Source: Desulfobacteraceae bacterium (lineage in GTDB: Bacteria; Desulfobacterota; Desulfobacteria; Desulfobacterales; Desulfobacteraceae). Taken from it: DNA of 57,451 bases. Shown here piece after piece: positions 56,863-57,451 of this stretch (positions are counted from its first letter, which is position 1; each line of letters opens with the position of its first letter). The stretch is from the NCBI GenBank assembly GCA_016744295.1, contig JADGEQ010000043.1, positions 1 to 57,451 on the forward strand, given 5' to 3'. A program made the position numbers and the translations under genes. The notes under the pieces were generated by a model that was not told the origin of the DNA, ran no database searches, and saw only the letters and a program-made list of their open reading frames with translations.

Positions 56863-57451
56863 TGATAGGTAATCCTGGGATCTATGACTGAATAAAGAAG
56901 GTCAACCACAAGGTTAACGATCAGAAAAACAAAAATAATGGTTAGAATACACCCCTGGGCAACCGGGATATCTCTTTGAAAAATTGATTCAACCAACAGG
57001 GAGCCAATCCCGGGCCATGAAAATATTTTTTCAACAATGACGGTTTGCCCTATGAGAGAACCAAACTGCAGACCTGCCGTGGTCAGTATGAGGATCAGGG
57101 CATTTTTAAATACATGCTTGCCATTGATGGAAAATATGGAAATCCCCTTGGATCTTGCCGTTCTCACATAGTCTGCAGACAAAATCTCAATGACCGCAGC
57201 CCTTGTGGTTCTGGCCAGCAGTGCAATATAGCTGACCCCCAGGGTGATGGCAGGAAGGATTAAATGGAGAAAGCTTCCGTCACCATAGCCCGAAGAGGGG
57301 AGAAGGTTAAACATATAACAAAACACATACATGAGCATGAGTCCCAGCCAGAATTGGGGAATGGACACCCCGGATACGGCACCCAGTATGGAAAGGGTAT
57401 CAAACCAGGTGCCCTGTTTTAAGGCTGAAATAAATCCCAGGGGGATGCCAA
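56859..57451 (-). CDS. oppB: ABC transporter permease, OppB/DppB type (N-terminus cut by the window edge)
   Basis: The frame is open to the right edge, so the gene begins outside the window; the visible 197 residues open with GIPLGFISALKQGTWFD and contain SGVSIPQFWLGLMLMYVF, then YVRTARSKGISIFSINGKHVFKNALILILTTAGLQFGSLIGQTVIVEKIFSWPGIGSLLVESIFQRDIP. This is the standard C-terminal two thirds of DppB/OppB. The internal GTG at 57368 is not the real start. A substrate-binding protein is not seen in the window and probably lies further right. Confidence 0.95.
   Translation of the reverse strand, partial: GIPLGFISALKQGTWFDTLSILGAVSGVSIPQFWLGLMLMYVFCYMFNLLPSSGYGDGSFLHLILPAITLGVSYIALLARTTRAAVIEILSADYVRTARSKGISIFSINGKHVFKNALILILTTAGLQFGSLIGQTVIVEKIFSWPGIGSLLVESIFQRDIPVAQGCILTIIFVFLIVNLVVDLLYSVIDPRITYQ

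Noticed and set aside
1..57451. CRISPR arrays, tRNA or rRNA genes, cobalamin riboswitches, insertion sequences
   Set aside because: Looked for while reading; no regularly spaced repeats, no rRNA-like stretches and no B12-box-like element before hgcA, rdhA or the mutase. A covariance-model search would be needed to exclude divergent riboswitches.

Overview
This 57.5 kb window looks like chromosome of an anaerobic, sulfate-reducing Desulfobacterota bacterium, probably Desulfobacteraceae (a Desulfobacula/Desulfobacterium-like relative). That is an inference from content: a small siroheme sulfite reductase, an orange-protein (ORP)-like MinD/NifX operon, hgcAB mercury-methylation genes, a reductive dehalogenase operon, polyferredoxins, and B12-dependent enzymes. 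No rRNA, tRNA, CRISPR array or intact insertion sequence was seen.

Layout. 1-3 kb: MotA/MotB-type stator pair (MotB cut by the window edge), a DUF309 protein and a stand-alone RlmK-type methyltransferase. 3-7.7 kb: PAS protein, EamA exporter with a QueG-like Fe-S protein, divergent LysR regulator. 7.9-13.6 kb: small sulfite reductase, GAF protein, then DUF362, NapH/NapG-like polyferredoxin, CbiX and a glutamine amidotransferase. 13.6-18.7 kb: DUF547, glycosyltransferase, PP2C phosphatase, stand-alone RlmL-type methyltransferase, PocR protein. 19-22.1 kb: ORP-like operon (receiver, two MinD/ferredoxin ATPases, two NifX-like proteins) behind a textbook sigma-54 promoter with IHF site and palindromic upstream sites. 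22.5-23.7 kb: DAHP synthase with a Phe/Tyr-rich leader peptide and terminator. 23.8-26.6 kb: crotonase and an arsR-hgcA-hgcB operon. 26.8-33.2 kb: HD-GYP protein, secretin-N/HEAT protein, acyltransferase, Sel1 protein, secreted collar-domain protein, PEP-CTERM protein. 33.9-41.3 kb: YhbY, metallo-hydrolase, then a 5.2 kb reductive dehalogenase unit (tetR-rdhA-rdhB-rdhC-small membrane peptide-outer membrane channel) bounded by perfect 145-bp direct repeats, then a YheT-type hydrolase. 41.4-48.9 kb: YchF-like GTPase, pyrR-mog operon, mobA-moaE-moaC-rmuC-mltA run, amino-acid-type binding protein. 49-57.4 kb: aldehyde dehydrogenase, GGCT-like protein, and a dipeptide/oligopeptide ABC transporter followed by a ProC-like reductase and a B12-dependent GlmE-like mutase.

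Main discoveries. (1) hgcB carries an in-frame TGA at the position of the conserved Cys73, followed by a bacterial SECIS-like hairpin with a GGTC loop and then the expected HgcB tail ending in Cys-Cys: a predicted selenocysteine HgcB, which a standard gene caller would truncate to 72 residues. (2) The rdh operon is an inserted 5,202-bp unit whose removal between the 145-bp repeats would restore a simple convergent gene pair; TetR and rdhA share a palindromic operator. (3) The DAHP synthase gene has a classic ribosome-mediated attenuator. (4) The ORP-like operon has a complete sigma-54/IHF/UAS architecture.

The genes share several themes: molybdenum handling (Mog, MobA, MoaE, MoaC, ORP-like proteins), corrinoid use (HgcA, RdhA, CbiX, GlmE-like mutase) and iron-sulfur electron transfer. 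Short tandem repeats of 12-30 bp recur in spacers and even in frame inside genes.
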